Assembly: GCA_029706075.1 (NCBI GenBank)
Contig: JAINUG010000086.1
Coordinates: 2,231,060 to 2,295,059, forward strand
Direction: 5' to 3'
Source of the DNA: Aldrovandia affinis
Taxonomy: Eukaryota > Chordata > Actinopteri > Notacanthiformes > Halosauridae
DNA length: 64,000 bases
The first letter of the stretch is position 1. Every line of letters begins with the position of its first letter. Under the pieces are notes generated by a model that saw only the letters and a program-made list of their open reading frames with translations, was not told the DNA's origin and searched no databases. This document shows, one piece after another, positions 37,238-48,172 of the stretch. The translations under genes were made by a program, and so were the position numbers.

Positions 37238-37942
37238 TTGGATATCCTAGTTATCACTGTTGGCCCAATAATCAAGAAGAGGAAGCTATATCATACCACC
37301 CAAACCCTGCCTAGAAAAGGCTGTCCCTTGAAATTCAGTGACCACACAAGGAGGACACTTGTGAGGGAAGCCACTGTGAGTACAAGAATACTGTATAATA
37401 CTGGCCTATATGGCAGGGTGGTAAGAAAAAGCCATTACTGAAACATTGAAACAAAACATCTCAAAGCCCACCAGGAGTTTGCCAGAAAGTGCATGAGTGA
37501 TCCAGCTAAGATCTGGGAAACAGTTTTGTGGTCAGATGAGACTAAAATAGAGCCTTCTGGCCAAAATGCAATGCGTTATGTATGGTGCAAACCTAACACT
37601 GCCTATGCCCCACATAACACCATCCCTACAGTGAAGCATGGTTGTAGCAGTACCATGCTGTGGGCATGCTTCTCTTCAGCAGGGACTGGGAAACCTGCCA
37701 GAATAGAAGGAATAATGGATGGAGCAAAGTACAGGCAGATACTGCAAGAAAACATTTTTCAGTCTCTCAAAAAACTGAAGCTGGGGCAAACATTCACCTT
37801 TCAGCAGGACAACGATCCGAATCACAGCGCCAAAGCTACATTGGAGTGGCTCAAGAATAAAAAGGTGAATGTCCTTGAGTGGCCCAGTCAAAGTCCTGAG
37901 AATCTGTGGCACAACTTGAACATTTCTGTCGAAGCAACTTGA
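37238..37942 (+). pseudogene. Tc1 transposase, catalytic half (family B)
   Basis: The longest frame (37,493-37,942) shows the DDE core of a Tc1 transposase: ETVLWSDETKIEPSGQNA with the first aspartate, then VKHGCSSTMLWACFSSAGTG, TFQQDNDPNHSAKATLEWLK with the second aspartate, and VLEWPSQSPENL, where the family usually has SPDLNPIE. The Asp-Leu-Asn-Pro-Ile-Glu end of the triad is lost to a deletion or shift (NLWHNLNI follows), so the protein cannot be active. A preceding frame at 37,238-37,441 carries part of the DNA-binding domain. The N-terminal end is separated by the hAT insertion. Confidence 0.9.
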
Positions 37943-38189
37943 GACAGCTGGAGCAATTCTGCTCTGAAGAATGGATGAAAATGACTTCCAACCAGTGTGA
38001 AAAGTTGGTAGAAACTTACCCAAATAAAGCTGTTATTCCAGGGAAAGGTGCTTCCACCAAATATTAATGCGAGAGGTCTGAATACTTATGCAACCAGAAT
38101 ATTTCATTTTTTACATTTTTCTTTCAAATATTTGCTGACATGACAAAAAAATTAAGTTTGAGCATGTTTTGAATAAAAAATATTAAATG

Positions 38190-38580
38190 AGGCCTCCCGG
38201 GTGGTCTAGCGGTTACAATGTTCGATGCTGGCCACTGTGTCCAGGGTTTGATTCCACCGGCCGCGCCAGAGTCGGCTGTAGCCGGGAGTGCCACTAGGGG
38301 GCGGCAATTGGCTGTCCGCCCCAGGGAGGGCGGCGGGAAGCCGACATGAGTTTGCTGCGTATAGGAGTGGCTCTGGAGTACCAGAGTTATGGTCGACAGC
38401 TTGGCGAGTGCCGTCTCGGAGGAGACAATACTTTGCCTTTGTCACTGCCGGTCACAGGGCTACGGCAGTGAACTCACAATACGAGGGGGGGATTGACATG
38501 AAAAAGAGAGGGTGTAACTGGCTACTAAATTGGGAGAAAAATTCTGAATAAAATCAGAAGCAAAATATAAATATATATAT
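38190..38580 (+). mobile_element. tRNA-derived SINE, family S, copy 2 (near full length)
   Basis: The 5' tRNA-like region has an A box TGGTCTAGCGG at 38,202-38,212 and a B box GGTTTGATTCC at 38,245-38,255, the internal promoter for RNA polymerase III. A GC-rich body and the "taaattgggagaaaaa" 3' end with an AT-rich tail follow. ATATTAAATG flanks it at 38,180-38,189 and 38,581-38,590. It sits inside the 3' untranslated part of the Tc1 copy. The reading frames across it have no coding meaning. Confidence 0.93.
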
Positions 38581-38683
38581 ATATTAAATGGAAAAATGTG
38601 AAAGTATCCTTTGTAATTCAGCAACATTTGAAAACTTTCCAAGGGTCTGAGTACTTTTGCAAGGCACTCTGTATACGTATATA

Positions 38684-39035
38684 CACTACCAGTCAAAAGT
38701 TTTAGAACACCCCCATTTTCCAGTTTTTACTGAAATTTAAGCAGTTAAAGTCCAGTGAATAACCTGAAATGGTACAAAGGTAAGCGGTAAACTGTCAGAG
38801 GTAAAAAAATAACTGCCAAAATCGCTTTCATACTCATCAAACCATTCAGTGACCACTCGTGCCCTGTGGAGGAGGCATCGTCCTCCTGGAAGAGACCACT
38901 CCCATTAGGATAGAAATGCTTCACAATAGGGTGAAGGTGATCACTCAGAATGGCTTTGTATTTATTGCCATTTACCTTGCCCTCTAAGGGGTTGAGTGGA
39001 CCTAAACCATGCCAGGAAAATGTAGCTATATATTG
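38684..39035 (-). mobile_element. Tc1-like transposon fragment (family A, copy 2)
   Basis: It starts at CACTACCAGTCAAAAG after TA, 12 bp beyond the end of the family B Tc1. The first 110 bp or so match the copy at 3740. Transposase coding is on the minus strand and C-terminal: GLFQEDDASSTGHEWSLNGL aligns with the usual QQDNDPxHT region, with the middle residues degraded. Similarity fades near 39,035, so the N-terminal half is missing. The terminal sequence here lies at the 3' side of the transposase, in copy 1 at the 5' side. Confidence 0.85.
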
Positions 39036-39295
39036 TGGGAGTGATGAGCATGGGATGGCACTCGGGCATGGCAGAAGAGAAAGCAGACACTGGAGGCAAG
39101 GTTTCCAAAGCAAAACAGGATTGTGATCCACTGTTTATTTATCCAAAATAAGGATTCCAACTGAAGAATAAAAAGAACATACACAACACAATAACGTATA
39201 ATTCCCAAAATTTACTATGGTGTTTCCACCATAATCGAAAAAGTCTAAACTCAAATTAGGTGGATGGACAACCGACGCAGATCCTTTGTTCCTAA

Positions 39296-39970
39296 CCCCT
39301 GATTCTAACGGGGCGATTCGGCAACGAGTTGCCCGAAATGCATTGACTGTCTATGAGAGCGGGCGACTTCCGGTGATTGGCCGATTGGCCGATTTGTGGG
39401 CGTGGCGGCGACACAGAAAAGTTGAAAATTCTGAACTTTCGGGCGATATCGCCCGGTAAGAGCCAATCAAATTCATGTGTTGCTGTTTTTACCTTCCACG
39501 CGGAACCAACACAACACCGAAATTTGGTTCCTAGTTCCGACACTTCAACATGAATGAGGAGAAACTGATAACAGCGGTCTGCAGTACCGCCATACGTTAT
39601 TTAATCCTAAAAGCATAAATATTTATAGCTAGCTAAACTTATATGGCCTACATACATCTTATTTAATGTTTGTGTTGGTTAAAAGGCAATTTTTTATCGC
39701 ATGGGTACGTTTGGAAAAACGTACCGGAGACAAATTGCCGCAATTGTAAAAAGCCTTCTGAGTTTGAGTTTGCGGTTCATGATTGAAGGAAACAATACTG
39801 CTAGCCAACTAATATTTATAATAAAGATTCTCAAAATCTATGATGAACTATTCGTTTATCATGCAAAAAATTTGTAAGCACGTCGGAAGCATTTTTGAGG
39901 AAGCCATTCAAGCGTGGGGAGCCCACGCTAGATTTATTCGCCTAGTATTGCCCCCTGTTAGAATGCGGGG
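39296..39970. mobile_element. 675-bp MITE flanked by TAA (PIF/Harbinger-like)
   Basis: The left end CCCCTGATTCTAACGGGG and the right end, reverse-complemented, CCCCGCATTCTAACAGGGG are inverted repeats. Both are flanked directly by TAA (39,293-39,295 and 39,971-39,973), the preferred 3-bp target of PIF/Harbinger elements. Inside are two strong palindromes: CGGGCGATATCGCCCG near 39,440 and GGTACGTTT/AAACGTACC near 39,703-39,724. No transposase is readable. The minus frame at 39,292-39,543 shows no domain I know. Superfamily follows from TSD and length only. Confidence 0.7.
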
Positions 39971-39973
39971 TAA

Positions 39974-40879
39974 GGCCTCAGCAGCAGCCCGGTAAAAAGA
40001 AAATCCTTTTGTTGGGCCAGGTTTATATATAGCCATCAGGTGGCACTTTCTGTCAGAAAATTGAGTCCTTTCCCCCCAAACCACCCCTCGGGATGCCACT
40101 ATATATATATATATTGCTTCACAAATACTGTATATATGCTGTGCAAACATCATACATTTCCCTAAGGCCTAATTTCAATGAACATGCGTCATTAACTTTG
40201 ACTTAATAATAAATGCAAGAATTTGAGACACATTTAAACAAGTATTAAATCTTTATCCTCTTTTTCCCCAGAATATTTTTAGTTCAGTGACCCCCAAACT
40301 ATTGATGATGGTTAATACTGGTATATAATCAGTACAATAATAAGAGCCATTCTCTCTTATCCTAGGAGGTGTGTGTCGTAAGGTGTGTTGCCGTTGCTCA
40401 GGTTTGATAGACTGATCTGGGACAAAAAACTGAAAACTTGCTTAAATGTTGTGCTCAATGTTGAGGTCATTCGAGTGAAGATTGTTACAGATGCCTGCAC
40501 TGGGGGTCATTTATCATTGTTGCTTAGAAACAATCCTGAAAAAATTCTTACAAACAAAATTCTGAATGTTTGATTTATCAAACTCTCATATCAGTGATAT
40601 ATGCATGTCTGCAAGAGATTAACATTTATACGCAAAGTGTGGTATTTATCAATGTAGATGATTGCTTGAGATGACGCACAATGCCAAACAGTAGAATAAG
40701 CTAACTGTTTGTTAGACGCAACAAAGAACAAGTCAACTGACAGGTGCTTATGTTTATTAATATATAAAATAAAGGAAGAAATATGTAACATAACAGAGTT
40801 TAGCATTCTATTAGATACTGTATATCATTTTACCACAACCTACCTTTAAATATATATATTTTTATTAAATAATAAGCTA
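39974..40879. other. Intergenic, no gene seen
   Basis: Nothing recognised beyond a short AT run at 40,098-40,113. Confidence 0.5.
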
Positions 40880-41055
40880 AAGGTGTATCTACCAAGTTAA
40901 GTGAAGGGGGATGAATACTTATGGAATCAATTATTGTCTGTTTTTTATTTGTAATTAATTACGAAAAAGCTTAGTTAAAAAGTTTTTTGGATATTATAGA
41001 GTATTTTGTGTTGATCAGTGGCAAGAAATCCCAATTAAATCCATTTTGATTGAGT
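40880..41055 (+). mobile_element. 3' untranslated/terminal region of a Tc1-like element
   Basis: The succession "gtatctaccaagtta", "agggggatgaatacttatgg", "tgttttttatttgtaattaa", "gagtattttgtgttgatcag" and "aaatccattttgatt" is the pattern of the 3' tail of salmonid-type Tc1 elements. No transposase remains next to it and the terminal inverted repeat is missing. Confidence 0.6.
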
Positions 41056-41098
41056 TCTGCCTCATCAAGATGCCCAGTCTTTCAGTGACTTTGCAATG

Positions 41099-41137
41099 TT
41101 GTTGTGCTATCGAGTGGAAGACTCGATAGCACAACAA
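41099..41137. other. Perfect 17-bp inverted repeat with 5-nt loop
   Basis: The arms TTGTTGTGCTATCGAGT (41,099-41,115) and ACTCGATAGCACAACAA (41,121-41,137) are exact reverse complements around GGAAG. The arms are of mixed base composition, so this is not simple-sequence chance. It is too short for a typical microRNA precursor and lacks a T-rich bacterial terminator context. Function unknown. Confidence 0.95.
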
Positions 41138-42290
41138 GGGTTCAGTGCCCACGTCCAGTAAGCAAATTCTTGACATGCTCGATAACCACCACTTGCCGAT
41201 TTAATTAGAATTTTTTTTTAAATTGTTCTCTGAGTGGCTGAAATTATCATCACTCTACAACATTTTCATTAATCTGACATCTTCATTTCTTTCATCTCTT
41301 GATTAACTAAATTACGCTTGATAACAAAGGTCTTTGTTTGTGTTTTAAGCTTATGGGTAATCCATGAGACACAGGTAGAAATTATATAAAAGTGTCCTTG
41401 GCCAAATCGATTACTGGTAAAATTGTGAATCAAATTTAATATTTGATCTTCATTTGAGCCAAATTTCTAAATAAAATGTCATATTTCACCGGACTCGTTT
41501 CATTTATAACAACGTCGCTCCTGAGTAATGGCTTGTGCTTGGTGCAGATTTTGTGTTGTGTCACACAAATGCGGGGCCTTCATTTGTTCACCCATGAAGA
41601 AAGTAGTTCCTGAAAGTTACATTTTTTACCGTGTTTTGAGACTGGTCAGAGTGTATCAGGTTCTTATGAATGATTTGTTTATATGATTTACATTTTTATG
41701 TCTTTTGGATCATTGCAAGCACTTACCTTTAAGATGTGATTGCTTTCCAGTCACAATGTGACTGTTCAATTCTGTCATGGAAGGCACACACACCTGGGCC
41801 CCTGCAGCTAAATTCAAAATTCTGATTGTGTCGTATGGCCTTTGTCAGAGGGGAGAACACCAGCACTGAAGAGCAGCAGATAAGGCTTCTGAAGATGATC
41901 TGCAATTAGGCCTATGAGGGGAAACTGCACTGTCAAAAGTGTTATGCACACCAATATATACATTAATGTAAACTTGGCAGTGAATGCAATCTTAGAGATC
42001 CATGTGATCAATATTCAATTAATATTCATGTTGGAAGGTTTTTGCCACTCTGTGGTAGGTGAAACACAGATTTAACAGTAGATTGGCCTTTCTCATATAC
42101 AAATTTAAATCTGATAAATGTAATGATTGACTGACTGACTGAATAATCACATTATATCAATGGTATTCAGGGAACCACATCAATCTGAAATTAAGACTAC
42201 ATAGCACAAACCATATATACACCACATAACCAAATGAACAACTTCACAATTAGTGTTTTTTAATTATATATATATGCTTCACTGTTCTCC
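41138..42290. other. Intergenic, no gene seen
   Basis: AT-rich, low repeat content, no domain-bearing frame. Confidence 0.5.
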
Positions 42291-42943
42291 ATGTACAGTG
42301 TAGGGTCCAGGCATCCATGACGGATCAACAGGGGCGGCCAGACGTCACTTGCACGTGATGCTATGCGGCAACTTTAAAAGGCCGCTAGCCAATGGGTGAC
42401 CTAGTACAGTAGCTTTTAAATTCCCCCACTGTAATGCGACATAAAACTAGCATGCACCTATTGCCCTTTCTCTCTTTCTCTTCCCTCTGTTCCCTACAAG
42501 AATTGAAGCCAAAAGCTCTGAGGAGAGACAGGCCTCATTCTTTGGAGTAATGTCTCTCTCACAGCCTCTAGATCCACATCCAGCGTTATCTAACTCAGAG
42601 ATAAACTCTTTGAATTAGAAGTTGACGCGTTTACTCCGACAACCCCGTCAAAAACGGACTGTATCCACCACGGGATAAGTTTTGTTAGCCACACGTCGCT
42701 ATCATTCTGCAACATAGCAAGTGAACTTCAACACGCACGCAAGCTAGCATCTATTGAGCCCAAATCCGCCAACAATCTGCAGGAACGACTCACCGAGAGG
42801 ACAGACGAATCGCTCCCACAAGCGCGAGCCCACGCACACGCACACACAGAGGGGAAGGCACCAATTATTCCCATCTTATCTCCGTCCTATAATTACAACA
42901 CAACCGTTTTTAGTCTGTCTTGTTTTTTAAATAACCCAGAGGC
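42291..42943 (+). other. CpG-containing sequence preceding the piggyBac-like remnant
   Basis: Unlike its neighbours this stretch keeps many CpGs (clusters near 42,320-42,400, 42,620-42,700 and 42,770-42,840) and has a TTTAAAAGG word near 42,371. It may be the 5' part of a decayed piggyBac-like element or an LTR-like or promoter region. I could not find matching termini. Confidence 0.3.
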
Positions 42944-43129
42944 AGTCATATAAACAAACTGGCTTCTGTTGGTCACAAGAAATGCGTACTCTGCAAGATG
43001 TCAGGGAAACAACAGTGCACTCCATGGGAGTGCAAGGTTTGTGATGTTCCCTTGTGTCTACAGTTGACCATAAACTATATTTTGTTAAACCTGGTTGTCA
43101 GTCTGATTATTCTTCGGATAAATACTTAA
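42944..43129 (+). pseudogene. piggyBac-like transposase, Cys-rich C-terminus
   Basis: The frame encodes GHKKCVLCKMSGKQQC, TPWECKVCDVPLCLQ and a short hydrophobic tail before a TAA stop. The spacing of the cysteines (CxxC, then C, ExCxxC, and DVPLC) is that of the zinc-binding, DNA-contacting C-terminal domain of piggyBac transposases and PGBD proteins. The catalytic DDD domain is not readable upstream, and TTAA-flanked termini were not located. The identification is from family knowledge of the cysteine pattern. A different zinc-binding remnant is possible. Confidence 0.6.
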
Positions 43130-43497
43130 GCCTACAACCTTAAAGAACGTATGCCTGTTGATAAATGACTGATTATTGTAATTTTAATATTTAATATTCA
43201 AATTCATAGTCGTTCTTTTAGAATTCATTATATGCGACTAATTAAGATTGTTATTAATGTTTTGTCATATGTTATAACTGACCCAAGCCACATGCATATC
43301 TATTATATTATTCATTATTGTAATTCTGATATTATATATTGAAATTCATAACTATAATTGATAGTAAAATATATTATTGGTCTTGGATACCCTTTTACAG
43401 GGCCCAGCAACCCATTGTCACAACATTATTTGGTTATCACATGAGGACATACATGTATATCCCTACAACAGTACAACAGTTACAATACTAACATACT
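43130..43497. other. AT-rich sequence, possibly the 3' part of the piggyBac-like element
   Basis: No gene or clear terminus recognised. Confidence 0.35.
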
Positions 43498-43499
43498 GT

Positions 43500-43574
43500 T
43501 AGTGGCCGAAAAGGTGGAGACACAGTTTGTAGACATGGGTGAACATATTGGTGTTTCCACCTTTTTGGCCAGTA
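43500..43574. repeat. 75-bp foldback, Tc1/mariner-like ends
   Basis: The left arm (43,500-43,523, TAGTGGCCGAAAAGGTGG then AGACAC) pairs with the right arm (43,551-43,574) at 21 of 24 positions, leaving a 27-nt spacer. Ends of this kind (TGGCCAAAAAGGTGGAAAC) resemble Tc1/mariner terminal repeats, so this may be a transposon reduced to its two ends. Confidence 0.65.
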
Positions 43575-46029
43575 AGGGCATTGTACATGCAGCTCACAAT
43601 GTAAATACAAATACAAAATGTAAATGAACACAATTTATTTTAAAATAAGGCAATATTTGTAAATACTGGTGAGAAAACAAAGAACTGTATGAACAAATCT
43701 GAGAAAGACATGTCAAAGTGAAGAATTGGTTATTTGTTGAGTGCACTTAAAGTAAAGTGGCTGTTTAATATTGCAACAATGCCATTTTATATTTATTTAT
43801 TTATATTTCAGAATAGTAGTATTGGAAAGCAAAGCCTATCTCCGTACTCCGTACTACATATTTTGGGTCATGCTGCAAAAAGCTGTTGTTTTTCAATACT
43901 TTATCCTCCATGGACTAAAATAAACATAAAATTGAATCATTGAATGTCCTTTGGTTTCCTTAGCTAAATTGCTTTTAGATGGACATCTTCAGCGCTAAAT
44001 TACTCTGTTAAGCAGACTCATGTGCAGAAATGCCAGCTGTAGGATTTAACTTGTTGTTGAATGGAGATTTTTGTTACATAAATCCATCTGGCCTTGAGTG
44101 CTTATAGAGCAAAAATATGAAGTAGACGAAAAATTTACTGCAAGTTTTTACTTTATGTTCTGCTCAAAAGATGCCATTTTCATATTCATTCAATTCTGAA
44201 TGAATGAAGCTTGAAAGACAAAAGCTGAATAAAGTCTCTTCAGTAGCTACATCACAGAAAGTAATTGAAAGTCCAAATGTCTTTGCACTTTGATTCAATT
44301 TTTCATTATGCTGTATATTGGTTTAAATATTATTTGACAGAACATTAAAATAAATTAAATAATATTAAATAATGGAGATGAGATATGTCTTTAGGAGATA
44401 AGGTACATAATAGCACTGCTAGATATGGAATTTTATGTCAGATTTACATTTTTATTTGCTGCCATTCAAATTCAAGACACTATTAAAATAAAGATTAAAG
44501 CACTGTGTAGTACATACAGGGCCTTGTTGTATTGTGACTGTTATCTCTTGGGGACAGAGACCTAATGACCTCTGAATAACAGGAACAGTGCTTCAGACAT
44601 CACTCTGGTGCCTCAAACTGCCCAGAGATGGACATAAAAGGAGGAGGGGTTGTAAACCCTCAACCACAATCTCCAAGCTCACATGTAGGTGTGATGTTCT
44701 GATCTGAGACAATGCTTGAGATTACCATTTGTTCACCTGATAGCCTAACGTGTGTGTTCATGTGTTCCGGAAAAATTCCAACTGTGCCAGGTACTCCACG
44801 ACCTGATCTACAGCATTGAGTCCCGCAGCAATAGACATGGAAGGACTTATCTCACGCGTTCCAAGAAAGTTCTGCTGCATCGGTAGTTAAACTTCACTTC
44901 ACTTCTCGCAGATTCCCGCTGCATCAGCCACACAACAGCAGATCAACACTACCGAGTCCTGCAACCAGCTCATGAATATTCTGTGAAGTTACAAACGCAC
45001 GCATGCTCAAAGGTTGAAAACTGGTTCTGAGTCAATAGTCACTGGTTCACTGGAAAGTGCATTGGAGGAGTGGATGCACTCCAGCTGCAGTGGGCCTTGG
45101 GCAAATGTGGGTCGTGGAGCCATGACTCCTTCAAACAAGTGGAAATGTAAAATTGGAGGTAAAGAGGGGTAAAAGAAACCCCTCTATATATATTTTTCAT
45201 GAATCCACCCCCCTGTATATTTTGTTCCAAGAGCCAGTCAGACTGCAGCCCACTGGATAACACCATGCAGTAGAGAACACATAAGTGCAAAGCAAGATAT
45301 TGTTTGAGTGCATCAGAAAATCCTGTCCATTGCTTATGGGACTTGCCAAACCATTTTTATTGTATTGTATTTATTATATTTGCCCAATTATAGTTTGTAC
45401 AAGAGTGAGGTTGACTTCTCATTGGTCGTCTAATTGTGATTTTTAATTTTAATGTACAGTGGTTCGCTTTTAGAGTCCACTTCATTACACTTCCTCTTGC
45501 AGTTGATTTGGTTCATACTGTATATTGTTGAGTGGCTTTAATTCAGAATTACACAATTTGACCTTATACCCTTCTAAATACCCTTATAAAAAATCTACAA
45601 ATTTTTAAAGATATGCCTGTCAATGCATGTAGTGAGACATAGTGTACCTTATCATGAAGTGATAGCTGCAAATGATGGTAATTACTTTTGCAATGTTATA
45701 TTACCATATTTACTGGCCTGTTTCTGACATTCCATTTACAGAAAATGGGAAGCTTTGTCTGCTGCAGTTTCTCAATATAATCTTAAAAATTGAGATTGTT
45801 TGTTGTACCTTTACTGTGGTTTTGCGATTTATTTATTTTTTTGGTCTGGCTGGTACTATATGAGACTATTTTTCAGAAATCCTGCTTGGTCTTTGCAAGG
45901 CAAAGTTAATTCATATTTTCTTCAAGCGCTGCAAGATTTCTATATAATATATATACTGTTTCTTCATATACTCGATGGTAGATATTTAACAGTGAAGGAT
46001 TTCAACCTCCTGCCCAAGTAAAACAAAAT

Positions 46030-46330
46030 AATCTCTGGTCATATTCAGCTGATGGATCTTTTCCGTGTGACTAACAGCAGCTTTACTTCTCTCCAATACA
46101 AGACGTTTGTTGGAGTGGCAAAGTGCAAAACGGGCAGCCTGGTGGAAGAGTGATGGGTGACTGATGGCTTCCGGCTCAAGAAATGAAGCCCGCTGTTTAT
46201 CACTGAAAGGGTTTTTGACAATATGTATTATCTCACCTGCTGCTGTATTCCTCTAATCTGTTCCCACAATTGATGGTGAGCGCAGCGGCCCCTTGGCTCC
46301 CCGCACAGTGATGTGTTTCCCCTCTGCTGC
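46030..46330. other. Candidate conserved non-coding element (46.0-46.3 kb)
   Basis: Repeat-free, high-complexity, higher-GC sequence with no reading frame, lying in AT-rich surroundings. Assignment is by texture only. Confidence 0.22.
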
Positions 46331-47565
46331 TTGGAGCTCAACTTTGTTTTACAATTTTGAAATGTCTTAGGGAAATAATGACATTCCTGAAGTTATGTGC
46401 AATATCAACAGCCTTCGACCTTGTCCATGAATGTCCACAAATCTACCAAATTCACACAACATGTTCCATTCCCTAAAATCGTGTAAGCACCTCACCTCAA
46501 AATTCACCTCACCTAACATATTGCAAATGTTCAACTGCTTCCTGGGTTGTTCTGTGCATGCATGCATAAAACCAAGAAGAGCCAGTAAACAGAAGCAGAA
46601 AACCTAATTTAAAAAATGCAGAGGCTTGAAGAACTTGAAGAACAAAACATAATGCAAGTTGCAGTAACCTTAGCTGACACACCGATGGGACAGCAGAACA
46701 CCCCAACTTTACTTCACTTCTTCTCAGGCCCTCAGTGCACAGGGATTGATGACATTGAACAATATTAAAATACAATGTAAGTTAAGAGCATCACTCTCTC
46801 ACCATTCAAGTAATAAACATTTATTTATAGATTCCCCAACAATTTAACATGGAGAAAGACTAGGAAGGCAAAATGGGCATTTCTCATTTCACAGCTCTTT
46901 ATAGTCACATTTCAACTTTAACCAATAACCAGCTCATCTTACCTGGAACTGGGATAAGTAACTGTCAGACATCTGCAGATCTATGCCATAATATTTCAGA
47001 TTTCTCTCTTACACTGTGATTATGGGTTACTTGTTTTTTTAAATTCAATTTTGCTTTTCCAGAACCGTTTCTAATGCGGTTCATTTTCTTTTCCCTCTGT
47101 GCATATCTCTCCATAAGCCTTATTTGTCTGCCCCATTTTTATTTGGTGTATTTTAAGAAAGATCTGGGGGGAGTGCAGAGAGGCAGAATGCTTCTCAGTT
47201 AGAAGCTTTAGGGCTCCAGTTTCATTGTCAAAACACAATGCGCTGACAGTAGCGCTAATCCAGGACAGAGGCGCATTAAGACATGTCCTTATCTATTCCG
47301 GTAGTTTTGTGATAAGGGATGGTAGCGCAGTTTTTGAAGAGGTTGGTTTAAGAAGAATAAATTACCTGTGGGCGTGGTGAGGATTTTGTTCATTTTGGCC
47401 AATCAGATTATCAGCTTTTTCCCCCTTTACTACATTTGCCATAGCGACCTGGCAGTTTTGTCATGTCTATTAAAGAACAAGTGCCATGGCTTGCAAAGAA
47501 CAAGTAATGAGACTTGCTTTGAGTACAATAAAAGTGAGTGCATAATTGGACAGCGTATCATGGAG

Positions 47566-47600
47566 CTAACATGCATGTGTAAACTAACATGCATGTGTAT
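47566..47600 (+). repeat. Tandem duplication, 18-bp period
   Basis: CTAACATGCATGTGT occurs at 47,566-47,580 and again at 47,584-47,598, separated by AAA. Confidence 0.9.
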
Positions 47601-47794
47601 CTGTTTCCTGAGAAAATCTCTTCCTACTGCTTTTCTCAGTAGGAAACTGATATACAGTAGTTGTCCGGGAGAAGGAAGAGGAAAAGACATGTGGCCCACA
47701 TCAGTTTAGTTTGTGTGTTTGTGTATATTATTATTTTATATCTAAGTAATAGCTGTAAGTAATATCTGTTATCTGTCAGAATTATCCAAAATAG

Positions 47795-48172
47795 GGTCTT
47801 CCGCGTGGTCTAGTGGTTTCAACTTCCGATGCTGTCCACGGTGACCGGGGTTCAATTCCCCATCATGCCAGAGTCAGCTCTGGTCGGGAGTGCCATCGGG
47901 GCGGCTGTCCGTCCCAGGGAGGGGGGAGGGAAGCCGACACACACAGTTCACTGCGCACAGGAGTGGTTCTGGGTTATCAGAATTACATTCGATGGCACGA
48001 CGAGTGTTGTCTCGGAGGAGGCAACGCTTCGCCCTTGTCACTGCCGGTCATAGGACTACGGCAGCAAACTATGAGGGAAGGGGGATTGAACTAAGCACAT
48101 GGGTAATTGACTACCAAATTGGGAGAAAAACAGGGTAAAATCAGATAAATAATATTTTATTTTTTTTTAATG
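47795..48172 (+). mobile_element. tRNA-derived SINE, family S, copy 3 (near full length)
   Basis: A box TGGTCTAGTGG (47,806-47,816) and B box GGTTCAATTCC (47,849-47,859) mark the RNA polymerase III promoter of the tRNA-like head. The GC-rich body and the "caaattgggagaaaaa" end match copy 2. A 15-bp target duplication with one mismatch, AATTATCCAAAATAG at 47,780-47,794 and AATTCTCCAAAATAG at 48,173-48,187, frames the insertion. Confidence 0.94.

Larger units (their letters stand above)
35846..38671 (+). mobile_element. Tc1-like transposon (family B), split by two later insertions
   Basis: The right end reads "gagtacttttgcaaggcact" followed by CTG and TA, the typical terminus of a widespread fish Tc1 family. 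On the left a degenerate terminus ("cagacccttgatttc" at 35,888) and an inner repeat ("gcaaaagtattcaaaccc" at 36,019) suggest the IR/DR arrangement. The left boundary is approximate because an AT run has grown in it. An hAT element (36,251-37,180) and a SINE (38,190-38,580) interrupt it. Removing both with their duplications leaves about 1.5 kb, the normal length of a Tc1 element. Confidence 0.87.
43575..47779. other. Four kilobases with no supported gene or transposon
   Basis: Frames up to 113 codons are present without domains. A TATA-like ATAAAAGG at about 44,635 precedes a GC-richer stretch to 45,000. A candidate regulatory block is listed separately (46,030-46,330), and an 18-bp period tandem duplication lies at 47,566-47,600. 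Confidence 0.45.

Noticed and set aside
38202-38255. Possible tRNA gene
   Set aside because: Same reason: promoter boxes belong to a SINE flanked by target duplications.
42291-43430. Solo LTR starting TGTAGGG and ending ACAACA
   Set aside because: Ends are compatible with TG...CA but no flanking duplication was found, and a piggyBac-like Cys-rich domain lies inside.
44630-45000. TATA-like promoter or LTR with ATAAAAGG
   Set aside because: A single TATA-like word and a mildly GC-richer stretch. No paired LTR, no target duplication and no downstream gene.
47210-47420. Possible hAT/Harbinger fragment with GCGCTGACAGTAGCGC
   Set aside because: Some words resemble fish MITEs, but no terminus or target duplication could be identified.
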